A stretch of 64,000 nucleotides of DNA from positions 1-64,000 of the forward strand of contig CADBBH010000003.1 in assembly GCA_902792905.1 (NCBI GenBank). The letters are read 5' to 3'. Source of the DNA: Oscillospiraceae bacterium. Lineage in GTDB: Bacteria; Bacillota; Clostridia; Oscillospirales; Acutalibacteraceae. Made by a program: the position numbers and the translations under genes. Below, piece by piece: positions 15,005 through 22,692 of the stretch. Within the stretch, counting starts at the first letter, position 1. Each line of letters opens with the position of its first letter. The notes beneath the pieces were generated by a model. It ran no database searches. It was not told where the DNA came from and saw nothing but the letters and a program-made list of their open reading frames with translations.

Positions 15005-15582
15005 TATTTACCCTCCCTGCCTATGAATCCTGTTTCCTTGAAAAGTCTGAAAAAAGCTTTGCCGAGCACAAAACGCTTATCCGCGAAGCCGACCTTTGAG
15101 GAGCGGCTGTCGAGCGAGACATTTCTGTTGTCGCCCATCACGAAGATGTGCCCCTCGGGAACCGTGACCGGGAATTCCACATCGTAGTATTCGTGAGTCG
15201 GCTCGGCGATATACGGCTCGGTGAGCTTTTCGCCGTTTACATAAACAAAACCGTTGTCAAAATCTATATCAACCGTGTCGCCAGGGAGACCGATGACTCT
15301 CTTGATAATCGGAATGGCTCTCTCCCAGGGCTGGGTGACGACCACGATATCCCCGCGCCTTAAATCGGTTGTGACGGCGGTGACGGCAAGCCAGTCGCCG
15401 TCGCTGAGAGTCGGAACCATCGAGGTTCCGCTGACTCCGACCGCCCTGAAGGCGAGAGCGAATATCAGAAACACGACTATAATCGAAGTTTTGAGCGAAT
15501 CAACCGTATCGAAAATCACAGACCGGAAGCCGCCTGTATTCCTGCGGAATATAACATAATAGGTATCAATCTGCCGCGTCAC
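15004..15582 (-). CDS. lepB: Signal peptidase I, first of a tandem pair
   Basis: 192 residues from the GTG at 15580-15582, which has GGGAGG 7 bases upstream. An in-frame ATG at 15618 is rejected because it would sit only a few bases from the extended -10 element at 15622. Membrane helix about 30-48; catalytic Ser54 in GVSGTSMVPTL and Lys94 in PIIKRVIGLPGD; GDNRNVSLDSR box near 150-160. Same reaction as the downstream copy, to which it is translationally coupled by TAATG. Two active-site-intact copies side by side suggest duplication with divided substrate sets. Confidence 0.93.
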   Translation of the reverse strand: MTRQIDTYYVIFRRNTGGFRSVIFDTVDSLKTSIIVVFLIFALAFRAVGVSGTSMVPTLSDGDWLAVTAVTTDLRRGDIVVVTQPWERAIPIIKRVIGLPGDTVDIDFDNGFVYVNGEKLTEPYIAEPTHEYYDVEFPVTVPEGHIFVMGDNRNVSLDSRSSKVGFADKRFVLGKAFFRLFKETGFIGREGK

Positions 15583-15621
15583 TGCCTCACCTCCCGCGCG
15601 GTTAAAAATAATATACATTTT

Positions 15622-15630
15622 ATTATATCA
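15622..15630 (-). promoter_or_regulatory. Extended -10 promoter of the lepB-ylqF operon
   Basis: Minus-strand TGA-TATAAT (extended -10, TATAAT at 15622-15627) with no good -35. It places the transcript start near 15615, supporting the GTG start of lepB. Confidence 0.5.
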
Positions 15631-15692
15631 TATTTTTTATATTTTACTATATCTATTTTTGAATTTACCGTAAATTTTTCGCAAGAGATAAT

Positions 15693-15718
15693 CCGCAGGC
15701 TGTTTCCTGCGGGTTTGT
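15693..15718 (+). terminator. Terminator-like hairpin next to the family B repeat
   Basis: CCGCAGG (15693-15699) pairs with CCTGCGG (15706-15712), followed on the plus strand by GTTTGTTTT. No plus-strand gene reads into it, so it may belong to the repeat or act as an insulator. Confidence 0.4.
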
Positions 15719-15727
15719 TTTATTCTG

Positions 15728-15775
15728 TTATGCTCCGCATATCCTTTTGGCGGGCGGATAATATCCGCCCCTACG
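15728..15775. repeat. Family B 48-bp repeat, copy 2
   Basis: Exact reverse complement of 7421-7468, beginning TTATGCTCCGCATATCC and ending CCGCCCCTACG. It lies in the intergenic space between the convergent-free end of rplS and the lepB operon promoter. A shorter relic (TTATGCTCCGCTGAT) is at about 19030-19044. Confidence 0.85.
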
Positions 15776-15780
15776 AGCGC

Positions 15781-15907
15781 GTTTTTCGCTTAAATGCGAG
15801 TAATCCCGCTTTTCTGTTTACAGTTCCATTAAAAGTCAAATCCGCAAGGTATTCACCCTGCGGATTCTTCTTTTTGATTCGTCTGTTTGTTTTTCGCTTA
15901 AATGCGA
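15781..15907. repeat. 19-bp direct repeat pair flanking the rplS terminator
   Basis: GTTTTTCGCTTAAATGCGA occurs at 15781-15799 and 15889-15907, 108 bases apart. The second copy continues into a palindrome TTTCGC-TTAAAT-GCGAAA. The pair encloses the terminator of rplS, which suggests a small insertion or duplication at this spot. Confidence 0.6.
15838..15866 (-). terminator. rplS terminator (both directions plausible)
   Basis: ATCCGCA (15840-15846) pairs with TGCGGAT (15859-15865), with inner GGT/ACC pairs. U-rich tracts follow on both strands: TTGACTTTT on the minus strand and TCTTCTTTTT on the plus strand. Confidence 0.65.
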
Positions 15908-15921
15908 AAGCCGTAGACCTG

Positions 15922-16266
15922 TTATCTGATCTGCTCCTTGACCTTTGCCGCCTTGCCGACTCTGTCACGAAGATAATAGAGCTTGCTTCTGCGGACACGG
16001 CCGTGTCTGACGACCTGAACGCCTGCGACGTTGGGGGAATGGATCGGGAATACTCTTTCAACGCCTACGCCGTAGGATACGCGGCGGACGGTGAAGGTTT
16101 CGGAAACGCCGGAACCTTTACGAGCGATAACTGTTCCCTCGAAAATCTGGATTCTTGATTTTTCACCCTCGCGGACTCTTACCGATACTTTGACGGTGTC
16201 GCCGATCTCGATTACCGGAACTTCTTCCTTGAGTGAATCCTGTGAAATGAGTCTGAGTGCATCCAT
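15922..16266 (-). CDS. rplS: 50S ribosomal protein L19
   Basis: 114 residues, family length, with the core [28 protein letters not shown] read in parts, [12 protein letters not shown] and [11 protein letters not shown]19 sits at the 30S-50S interface. Single gene with its own promoter and terminator at the head of the lepB-ylqF-rnhB neighbourhood. About 120 bases of leader separate promoter and start; L19 leaders are known regulatory RNAs in Firmicutes, but no specific structure was confirmed here. Confidence 0.97.
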   Translation of the reverse strand: MDALRLISQDSLKEEVPVIEIGDTVKVSVRVREGEKSRIQIFEGTVIARKGSGVSETFTVRRVSYGVGVERVFPIHSPNVAGVQVVRHGRVRRSKLYYLRDRVGKAAKVKEQIR

Positions 16267-16389
16267 TTGAATAAACCTCCGTTTTTTTCAGATGTTCATA
16301 CACTCATTCGCCAGAGGAACACCCGTTTTAATCTTCAAATTAAATCCCGTCTTCGGCTTTTCACCTATTGACGGCGGAAATGCTGTATA

Positions 16390-16418
16390 AATATATCACA
16401 GTATTTTATAAAATGCAA
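16390..16418 (-). promoter_or_regulatory. rplS promoter
   Basis: Minus-strand TTGCAT (-35, 16413-16418) and TATATT (-10, 16390-16395), 17 bp apart, with a TGA extended -10. The following 120-base leader (16267-16389) ends in an AACGGAGG-type site before rplS. Confidence 0.75.
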
Positions 16419-16431
16419 GCATTTTTTTATT

Positions 16432-17094
16432 TTATTCAAATATTTTTTTGTTTGCAGTATAAATTTCTTTTCTCGCTATGCTGACTTTTTCCGGCTGAGC
16501 GCCGAATTCGCCGAGCAGTGAATCGACGAGAAGCGAGGCGTTGAGATTGCGCTGAGTGCCGGTCGCGAGACAGGTATCAATGCGAACACGGTTTTCCGCA
16601 TAAGATACGGAGAAATCGCCCGTGAATTCGCAGAGATTGACTGTCTGAATTCCCCTTTTTGAGCGCTTTTCGGCGTTGAGAACGCCCGATTCGATTACGG
16701 CCGCAGCTCCGGATGCGAAGCCCTCCGCCTCGCTGCCGGAAGCAAATTCAATATCAATGATATAGCGCGCTTCGGTGATTTCATTGACCTTGTTTACGGG
16801 AGAGGTGACGGCGACGATTTCAAGACCATCGGGTAGCACGGAATTCAGGCGTCTGCCGATTTCGTCAAGCGGAATATCCTCTTCGATTTTTATATCAATC
16901 GGCTCTTTTTCGCCGCTCTGCCCGAGCGGGAGAGGGAGCAGAAAATTGAGATAGGGATGCGGATTGAAGCCCTCGGTGTACCAGAGCGGAATATCAGCCC
17001 TCCTGACCGCGCGGGTGAAACAGCGGTTCATATCGAGGTGTGAGGTGTAGATAACGAGCCCCGATTTCTTATACCATATCCTTACGGAATTCAT
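16432..17094 (-). CDS. DUF2344 protein, radical-SAM-linked (TIGR03936 type)
   Basis: 220 residues beginning MNSVRIWYKKSGLVIYTSHLDMNR with the family's YTSHLDxxR motif and GFNPHPYLNFLLPLPLG. It is usually encoded with, or fused to, the TIGR03960 radical SAM protein, exactly as here. The ATG at 17094 has GGAGG 8 bases upstream; an ATG 9 bases earlier is too close to it. It overlaps the upstream gene by 26 bases, so the pair is translationally coupled. The pathway of this pair is not established; the context next to rplU/rpmA seen in other genomes is absent in this window. Confidence 0.9.
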   Translation of the reverse strand: MNSVRIWYKKSGLVIYTSHLDMNRCFTRAVRRADIPLWYTEGFNPHPYLNFLLPLPLGQSGEKEPIDIKIEEDIPLDEIGRRLNSVLPDGLEIVAVTSPVNKVNEITEARYIIDIEFASGSEAEGFASGAAAVIESGVLNAEKRSKRGIQTVNLCEFTGDFSVSYAENRVRIDTCLATGTQRNLNASLLVDSLLGEFGAQPEKVSIARKEIYTANKKIFE

Positions 17095-18925
17095 TGCATA
17101 CACCTCCGTTCAGCCTTGCTGCCCCGCAGTTTGAGCATTTTTCGCGGCAGCTCGGCGTGGTTTCGCCCTTATGCGCCTTGAGATATTCCTTCTGAAGGAA
17201 TTTTTTGGTAACGCCGTAGTCCATATGATCCCAGGGCATAATTTCTTCAAGGTCACGTTCTCTCGCCGTGTAGAAAAACGGGTCTATACCGCATTCCTCA
17301 AAGCTTGCGGTCCATTTTTCGCGGTCGAGATGCTCCTCCCAGGAATCAAAGTGGCAGCCCTTGCGCCACGCGGTTTCGATTACCTTTCCGAGCCGCCTGT
17401 CGCCCCTTGCGAATACGCCCTCGAGAAAGCTTGTCCACGGCACGTGCCTTGACAGCTGGACCTTTCTGGTCTTGATGCACGAGAGCAGGTAATCCTGCTT
17501 TTCGATAAGCACATCGGGCTTATCCTGCGCCTCCCACTGGAAGGGGGTAAACGGCTTCGGGACAAGCGAGGCGAGAGAAATATTGACGCTCACGCTCTTG
17601 CCCTTCGGCTTATTCTCGCAGTGATAGAATTCATCGACCACCGCCTGCGCGAGATTGGCTATACCTTCAATATCCTCTTTCGTTTCCGTCGGTAGCCCTA
17701 TCATGAAATAGAGCTTCACGGCGGTCCAGCCGCCGGCGAATGCCTGAGCGACGGTTGAGAGGATATCCTTTTCGTATATGTTTTTATTGATTACATCCCT
17801 GAGCCGCTGGGTCCCCGCCTCGGGGGCAAAGGTCAGGCCGCTTCTGCGGACCGTGTTGAGCTTATCCATGAGCTCCTTCGGGAAATTATCGATTCTCAGC
17901 GACGGGAGGGCGACATTGATTTTATTCTCATCCGCCCACGGGAGCATGCTCGAGAGCAGCTCGGGCAGACCTCTGTAATCGCTTGTGCTCAGCGAGCAGA
18001 GCGAAATCTCATCGTAGCCGCTGCTCTCGCAGATTGCCCTGCACTGTCTCTCGACTTCGGCGGGCGATTTCTCCCTGAGCGGGCGCGAGAGGAAACCCGC
18101 CTGACAGAAACGGCAGCCTCTTATACAGCCCCTGAAAATCTCGACGGTCGTGCGGTCGAAAACCGATTCAAGATACGGCACAACAAAGCTCTCGGGCGCG
18201 AACATCGTATCGAGATCCGCGACGTTTCTCTTGATTACCTTTCCGGGCGCTCCGCAGGTCGGGGTAACCGATTTTACGGTGCAGTCCTCGTTGTATTCAA
18301 CCTCATAGAGCGAAGGAACATAGACTCCCGGAATCTGCGCCGCGGCAATCAGGAATTCGCGCTTCGTGGCGCCCTTCGCCTTGTATTCTTTAAGCAGGTC
18401 AATAAGCTCGTTTGTGACCTCCTCGCCGTCGCCGGGCAGCGTGATATCAAAGAAATCCGCCATCGGCTCCGCGTTGCAGACGCAAGTTCCGCCCGCAATG
18501 ACAAGGGGCGTGAGCGATTCCCTGTCGGCGCTTCTGACCGGCAGGCCCGCGAGATCGAGCATATTGAGAACGTTGGTGTAGCATAATTCATACTGGAGCG
18601 TGAAGCCGATTAAATCAAAATCCTTCACCGGCTCGCCGCTCTCGAGGGCCCAGAGGGGAATCTTCTCCCTGCGCATTATCTCTTCCATATCGGTATCGGG
18701 CGCGAAAACCCTCTCGCAGCGCGCGTCATCCCTCGCGTTGACAAGGGAATAGAGAATCTTCATGCCGAGATGCGACATACCGATTTCATAGGTGTCGGGG
18801 AAGCAGAAGGCATAGCTGATATCGACCGAACCGCGGTCTTTCACGACGCTGTTCAGCTCGCCTCCGACATACCTGCCGGGCTTCTGCACTTTTAACAGAT
18901 ATTTTTCAATCTCTTTGGGATACAT
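17069..18925 (-). CDS. Radical SAM protein with B12-binding-like N-terminal domain (TIGR03960 type)
   Basis: 618 residues. N-terminal about 200 residues resemble a cobalamin-binding Rossmann domain (PDTYEIGMSHLGMKILYSLVN). The radical SAM cluster motif is C267-x3-C271-x2-C274 in FRGCIRGCRFCQAGF, followed by the barrel (LSTSDYRGLPELL, FAPEAGTQRLRDVINK). A C-terminal Cys group (C-x3-C-x2-C, near CREKCSNCG) could hold a second cluster. It is expected to act with the DUF2344 protein encoded next. Substrate unknown; tRNA or small-molecule modification has been suggested for relatives. The ATG at 18923-18925 has only a distant GAGG. Confidence 0.9.
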   Translation of the reverse strand: MYPKEIEKYLLKVQKPGRYVGGELNSVVKDRGSVDISYAFCFPDTYEIGMSHLGMKILYSLVNARDDARCERVFAPDTDMEEIMRREKIPLWALESGEPVKDFDLIGFTLQYELCYTNVLNMLDLAGLPVRSADRESLTPLVIAGGTCVCNAEPMADFFDITLPGDGEEVTNELIDLLKEYKAKGATKREFLIAAAQIPGVYVPSLYEVEYNEDCTVKSVTPTCGAPGKVIKRNVADLDTMFAPESFVVPYLESVFDRTTVEIFRGCIRGCRFCQAGFLSRPLREKSPAEVERQCRAICESSGYDEISLCSLSTSDYRGLPELLSSMLPWADENKINVALPSLRIDNFPKELMDKLNTVRRSGLTFAPEAGTQRLRDVINKNIYEKDILSTVAQAFAGGWTAVKLYFMIGLPTETKEDIEGIANLAQAVVDEFYHCENKPKGKSVSVNISLASLVPKPFTPFQWEAQDKPDVLIEKQDYLLSCIKTRKVQLSRHVPWTSFLEGVFARGDRRLGKVIETAWRKGCHFDSWEEHLDREKWTASFEECGIDPFFYTARERDLEEIMPWDHMDYGVTKKFLQKEYLKAHKGETTPSCREKCSNCGAARLNGGVCNEFRKDMV

Positions 18926-19045
18926 ATATTTCAGAACCTCTGTCCGCAGTCATAATAAAAATATGATAACACACTTTTGATTAAAAATCCATATAATAAT
19001 GAATTATTGCGGAGCGGACGGTTTACGGTATTATGCTCCGCTGAT

Positions 19046-19074
19046 AAAAAAACGGCCCTGCGCGATGCAGGGCC
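19046..19074 (-). terminator. Terminator of the M23-SpoIID fusion gene
   Basis: GGCCCTGC (19054-19061) pairs with GCAGGGCC (19067-19074); on the minus strand it is followed by a T7 tract (plus-strand A run 19046-19052). It lies 11 bases after the stop codon at 19085. Confidence 0.88.
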
Positions 19075-19084
19075 GGATTGTTGT

Positions 19085-20458
19085 TTACTTGGGATCGGGG
19101 GTGTAATAAATCTCGAAGCAGTAGGATTTGAAATCGGGTTTCACAACCGCTGTCCAGAAGGTTGAGCCCTTGACCTCGATGCCGCCGAAGTTGATTTTCT
19201 CAACATAGCCGCAGCCGTCACCTCTCGCCTTGTCGTGGGAGATTATTCTTATCCAGTAGAGCGGATTCGTGCCGAGATTTATCTCTTTATTGTGGCTTGT
19301 CGCGTATTTTTCAAGAATAGTCTTCATCTCGGCGGAGGTGTAGGTTCTGGTCTGAACGGGAACCTCCTCGGGACTTGAAACGCCGCCGCAGAGATAGGGG
19401 ATTGCTCCGCCCCAAGCATTTTCGGATGAGGTGGTCTTGCCCGCGCACGAGGCGAAGTAAACGGTCTGAGCCGGCTTGTTATTGTAATAAGCGCACTGCG
19501 CCTTAGGTTTATCTGTTGTTTTTGTCATACCGAGCACCGACATAACCGCTCTTTCAAGGTTTGTGCCCGAATAATTGCAGGACGGGTTGAAGGACTGGTC
19601 GGTATATTTATTATATGCCTGCGAATAGGTATATGCGGCTACCGCCTGCGCCTTCAGCGCCTCGGTGGGTGATGAGGGACCGATTTCCTGATAGACGGTT
19701 CTGCAGAGGAACTCAAGCAGGGACATGCTCACGCCGTTTCTCGTGATTGTGGCGGGGGTGTCCGGGTCTGCCGCTACGGTAACTCCGGGATAGTAGTGGG
19801 TGATGATTTCCTTATAGGTCTTGCCCTGCTTTGCCATCGCGATTGCGCCTTCCTGGCTCATTCCGACGCCGTGGCCCCAGCCGTAAATCTTGAAGGTGAA
19901 TGTACCGCTGGTCTGGCTGTAATTCGATGGGTCAACGGGATTTGTCGGCGTGACCGGTGTCGTGGAAGTATAGGGGCATTTGACATATTTCGCAGGATTT
20001 ATAAGCGCGAATTTGCCGTCCGCCTGCTTCTCCTGAATCGCGAAGTGGAGATAGGCCTTTTCGGTTCCCGCCGATTTGCCGACGGTGCCGATTACCTGCC
20101 CCTTCGTGACCGGTGTGCCTGTTGCGAGATTGATGGTGTCGCAGTTTGCGTAAATCGACTGTACATCGCCGTGGTCAATCAGGATGAAGTTGCCGAGCTC
20201 CTTGTCGCCCTTGACAACTCCGCCGACGGAGCCGTCAGCGGCCGCGAGAATCTGTGTTCCCGCCGTATCGCCCTTTGTGAGCACGATATCGATGCCGTAA
20301 TGCTTGCCGTCTTCCCAGTCGGTTTCGATTTTGCTCTCAGAACCTACAGGCCAGGTCCATTCGAGCTTCTTGTCTCCTCCGATACCGCCCATGAGCGTTG
20401 AGATAATCTGCATAAACGCCATGAACAGTGCCATGAGAACTTTGAGTATCTGTTCCAT
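19085..20458 (-). CDS. M23 (LytM/SpoIIQ-like) domain fused to a circularly permuted SpoIID/LytB domain
   Basis: 457 residues. Membrane or signal segment about 4-23. M23 domain about 33-160 keeps two zinc-ligand positions, H53-x3-D57 (HYGID) and H138 (YLHF), but the catalytic His of the HxH motif is Tyr136 and the Y-x-H position is YAN, so lytic activity is doubtful, as in many SpoIIQ proteins. After a Pro/Thr linker comes a SpoIID-type domain with its parts in rotated order. GWGHGVGMSQ (193-202) and HYYPG (221-225), normally the C-terminal end, come first. They are followed by the normally N-terminal block YQEIGPSSPTEALKAQAVAAYTYS (255-279; probable catalytic Glu258), then FASCAGKT (336-342), AWGGAIPYL (348-356) and IEVKGSTFW (427-435). 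By family knowledge SpoIID cleaves glycan strands lacking stem peptides during engulfment, and SpoIIQ anchors the engulfment complex. This chain joins both activities. AAAGGA precedes the ATG. Confidence 0.88.
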   Translation of the reverse strand: MEQILKVLMALFMAFMQIISTLMGGIGGDKKLEWTWPVGSESKIETDWEDGKHYGIDIVLTKGDTAGTQILAAADGSVGGVVKGDKELGNFILIDHGDVQSIYANCDTINLATGTPVTKGQVIGTVGKSAGTEKAYLHFAIQEKQADGKFALINPAKYVKCPYTSTTPVTPTNPVDPSNYSQTSGTFTFKIYGWGHGVGMSQEGAIAMAKQGKTYKEIITHYYPGVTVAADPDTPATITRNGVSMSLLEFLCRTVYQEIGPSSPTEALKAQAVAAYTYSQAYNKYTDQSFNPSCNYSGTNLERAVMSVLGMTKTTDKPKAQCAYYNNKPAQTVYFASCAGKTTSSENAWGGAIPYLCGGVSSPEEVPVQTRTYTSAEMKTILEKYATSHNKEINLGTNPLYWIRIISHDKARGDGCGYVEKINFGGIEVKGSTFWTAVVKPDFKSYCFEIYYTPDPK

Positions 20459-20556
20459 AAAAATCCTTTCTTTCGCGATTGCGCAAGTGACGGGCCGGAT
20501 TGCCCGGAATTACGCAATCATTTACGGGAAAATCCCGAAATAACCATCTTATAAGG

Positions 20557-21276
20557 TTATTTACTGATAAAACAGAGCGAGAGCGCTATCGCGAACTGCG
20601 CTATATAATAGGTGACGTGATTCGTCACTATGTCGACGGGTCTGTTTTTGCCCTCGCCGAAGTATGTGCCGTTGAGGATAAGGTCGGAGAGCGCGAAGAG
20701 GACCGAACCGCCGAAAATCATATCAAGACCGATATTCCTGAATGAGTGCAGGAACGCCATCGAGCCGGAGAACATCATAAGCGAGAAGAGGAACGGGCTG
20801 TAGAGCACGACTATCCATCTGAATTTGCCGTAATTGACCTTGAGAAGACTTTCGGAAAATCTGATGAATACCGCAATCACAGCGCAGATGGCAACGGGTA
20901 TGATGAGATAAAGGATATTGCCCTTTTTATAGAATTCGCTTATCAGCGCAATATCATAGAGCACGTGGCCCGCGAGAAACGCCGTGAAGCCCGCGTAGGT
21001 GTACTGGTCGTTCGATTTGCGGTGGGCGTATTTGAGGTCGAGCGCGATATCGCCGAGCATTCCGCAGATAAGGCCCATAACTATCCATAAGCCGAATCTG
21101 ATATGAGTCATATCAAAATCCGTGAACGCTATACCCGAGAGCGCGGTGGCGATAAAGCAGATTGAAACGAGCGCCTTAATCATTGCGACCGTGGGCGAGC
21201 TTCCCTTGATTCTCTTGACGCAGAAGAGGGCAAGAAGCGCCGCGCCGATGCAGGTGAACACTATCGGAACTGTCAT
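20557..21276 (-). CDS. YhhN family membrane protein (lysoplasmalogenase-like)
   Basis: 239 residues with about eight membrane helices and the YhhN motifs GDIALDLKY (conserved GD), AGFTAFLAGHVLYDIAL and GSVLFALSDLILN. Characterised members hydrolyse the vinyl-ether bond of lysoplasmalogens, lipids that anaerobic Clostridia make. The ATG at 21276 is preferred because GGAG lies 9 bases upstream; the ATG at 21285 directly abuts it. Separated from the neighbours by 48 and 98 bases. Confidence 0.85.
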   Translation of the reverse strand: MTVPIVFTCIGAALLALFCVKRIKGSSPTVAMIKALVSICFIATALSGIAFTDFDMTHIRFGLWIVMGLICGMLGDIALDLKYAHRKSNDQYTYAGFTAFLAGHVLYDIALISEFYKKGNILYLIIPVAICAVIAVFIRFSESLLKVNYGKFRWIVVLYSPFLFSLMMFSGSMAFLHSFRNIGLDMIFGGSVLFALSDLILNGTYFGEGKNRPVDIVTNHVTYYIAQFAIALSLCFISK

Positions 21277-21333
21277 TTTTATCATCTCCGTTTGAGAATA
21301 GCCGATTTTTTCCTTACATCTATATAAAGTGAA

Positions 21334-22677
21334 TTACAGCGAATTCACGATTTGCTTGAAGTGGTCGCCTCTTTCTTCAAAGCCGCTGTATTGGTCGAAC
21401 GAGCTGGTCGTGGGAGAGAGCAGGACCGTGTCGCCGGGCTGAGCGAGTTTATAGGCCTCGTCAACTGCCTGAACCAGATTTTCAACGAGAATGCCGTCAT
21501 CCCCGACAAGCTCCTTCACAAGGCGCGGTCCGCATACGCCGTAGCCGATGACCTTCTTGACCGAGCCGAGATTCTTTCTGAGCTCATCCATTGAGAGCCC
21601 TTTTTCGAATCCGCCGACAAGCAGGATGACGCCCTTTTCAAAGGACTTGACCGCCGTGATTGTGGCGTCGGGATTCGTGCCCTTGGAATCGTTGTAGTAT
21701 CTCACGCCGCCGATTTCGCGCACGAATTCGATTCTGTGCTCAACTCCCTTGAACTCGGAAACGGCTTCGGTGATGATTTCATTTGAAACACCGAGCGCCT
21801 TCGCCGCCGAGACAGCGACCATCACATTCTGGAGATTGTGCTTGCCGACGAGCTTGATGACGGAAACGGGCATCACCTTTTCGCCCTTGATATATATGAA
21901 TCCGTCCTTGACAAAGGAATCCGTATCCTGCCTGTCGAGAGAGAAGGCATTGACCTTGCAGTTAACCGGATAACGCTCCGTGTATTCAAGCAGCGTCGCG
22001 TCGTCGGTATTCAGGATGAATTCGTCATCCCCGCGCATATTGCGGTAAACTTCGGTTTTCGATTTATAATAATTATCGAGCGAGCCCATGAAATCGACGT
22101 GGTCGGGGCTGAGATTGATGATTGTCGCTACTTCGGGGCGGAATTTATCGATATTGACAAGCTGGAAATTCGAGACCTCGAGGGCAAAATAATGCCCCTC
22201 TTCCTCCATGAGGTTGTAATCCATAACAATTTCACAGAGAGCGATGCCGATATTGCCGCACAGATGCGCCTTTTCGCCGTATGCCTTATGAAGAATTTCA
22301 TAGAGCAGGGTGCTGGTCGTGGTCTTGCCGTTTGAGCCGGTAATCGCCGCGAAATGCTGAGGCTTCGAGACCTGATAGGCGAGCTCGATTTCGGTTATTA
22401 CGGGGACGCCGTTTTCCTCTAATTTCAGAATCATCGGCGCTCTGTAGGGCACACCCGGATTCTTTATCGCAAGATCGTATTTCTCCTCGAAAACGTCCAT
22501 GCTCTGGCCGGCGATTTTAACTTCGAGTCCCTCGAGCATCTCCGCTTCCTTTATCTCTTCCTTCGGCTTCGATTCCGAGAGGGTGATGTCCGCGCCGAGC
22601 GAGCTGAGCACCTTGATTGCGCCGAGTCCGCTCCTTGCGAGACCGATTACGAGAACTTTTTTACCTGAAAAATCCAT
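21334..22677 (-). CDS. murD: UDP-N-acetylmuramoyl-L-alanine--D-glutamate ligase
   Basis: 447 residues with the Mur ligase layout: Rossmann-like UDP domain (KVLVIGLARSGLGAIKVL), ATP site GSNGKTTTSTLL (about 114-125), NLSPDHVDFMGSLDNYYKSK central domain motif, and C-terminal domain with EFKGVEHRIEFV, YYNDSKGTNPDAT and LLSPTTSSFDQYSGFEERG. It adds D-Glu to UDP-MurNAc-L-Ala in the cytoplasm. It stands apart from any mur/fts cluster, downstream of an SGNH hydrolase gene (15-base gap), and may share that promoter. Confidence 0.97.
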   Translation of the reverse strand: MDFSGKKVLVIGLARSGLGAIKVLSSLGADITLSESKPKEEIKEAEMLEGLEVKIAGQSMDVFEEKYDLAIKNPGVPYRAPMILKLEENGVPVITEIELAYQVSKPQHFAAITGSNGKTTTSTLLYEILHKAYGEKAHLCGNIGIALCEIVMDYNLMEEEGHYFALEVSNFQLVNIDKFRPEVATIINLSPDHVDFMGSLDNYYKSKTEVYRNMRGDDEFILNTDDATLLEYTERYPVNCKVNAFSLDRQDTDSFVKDGFIYIKGEKVMPVSVIKLVGKHNLQNVMVAVSAAKALGVSNEIITEAVSEFKGVEHRIEFVREIGGVRYYNDSKGTNPDATITAVKSFEKGVILLVGGFEKGLSMDELRKNLGSVKKVIGYGVCGPRLVKELVGDDGILVENLVQAVDEAYKLAQPGDTVLLSPTTSSFDQYSGFEERGDHFKQIVNSL

Positions 22678-22692
22678 GAGAAAAATTGCTCC

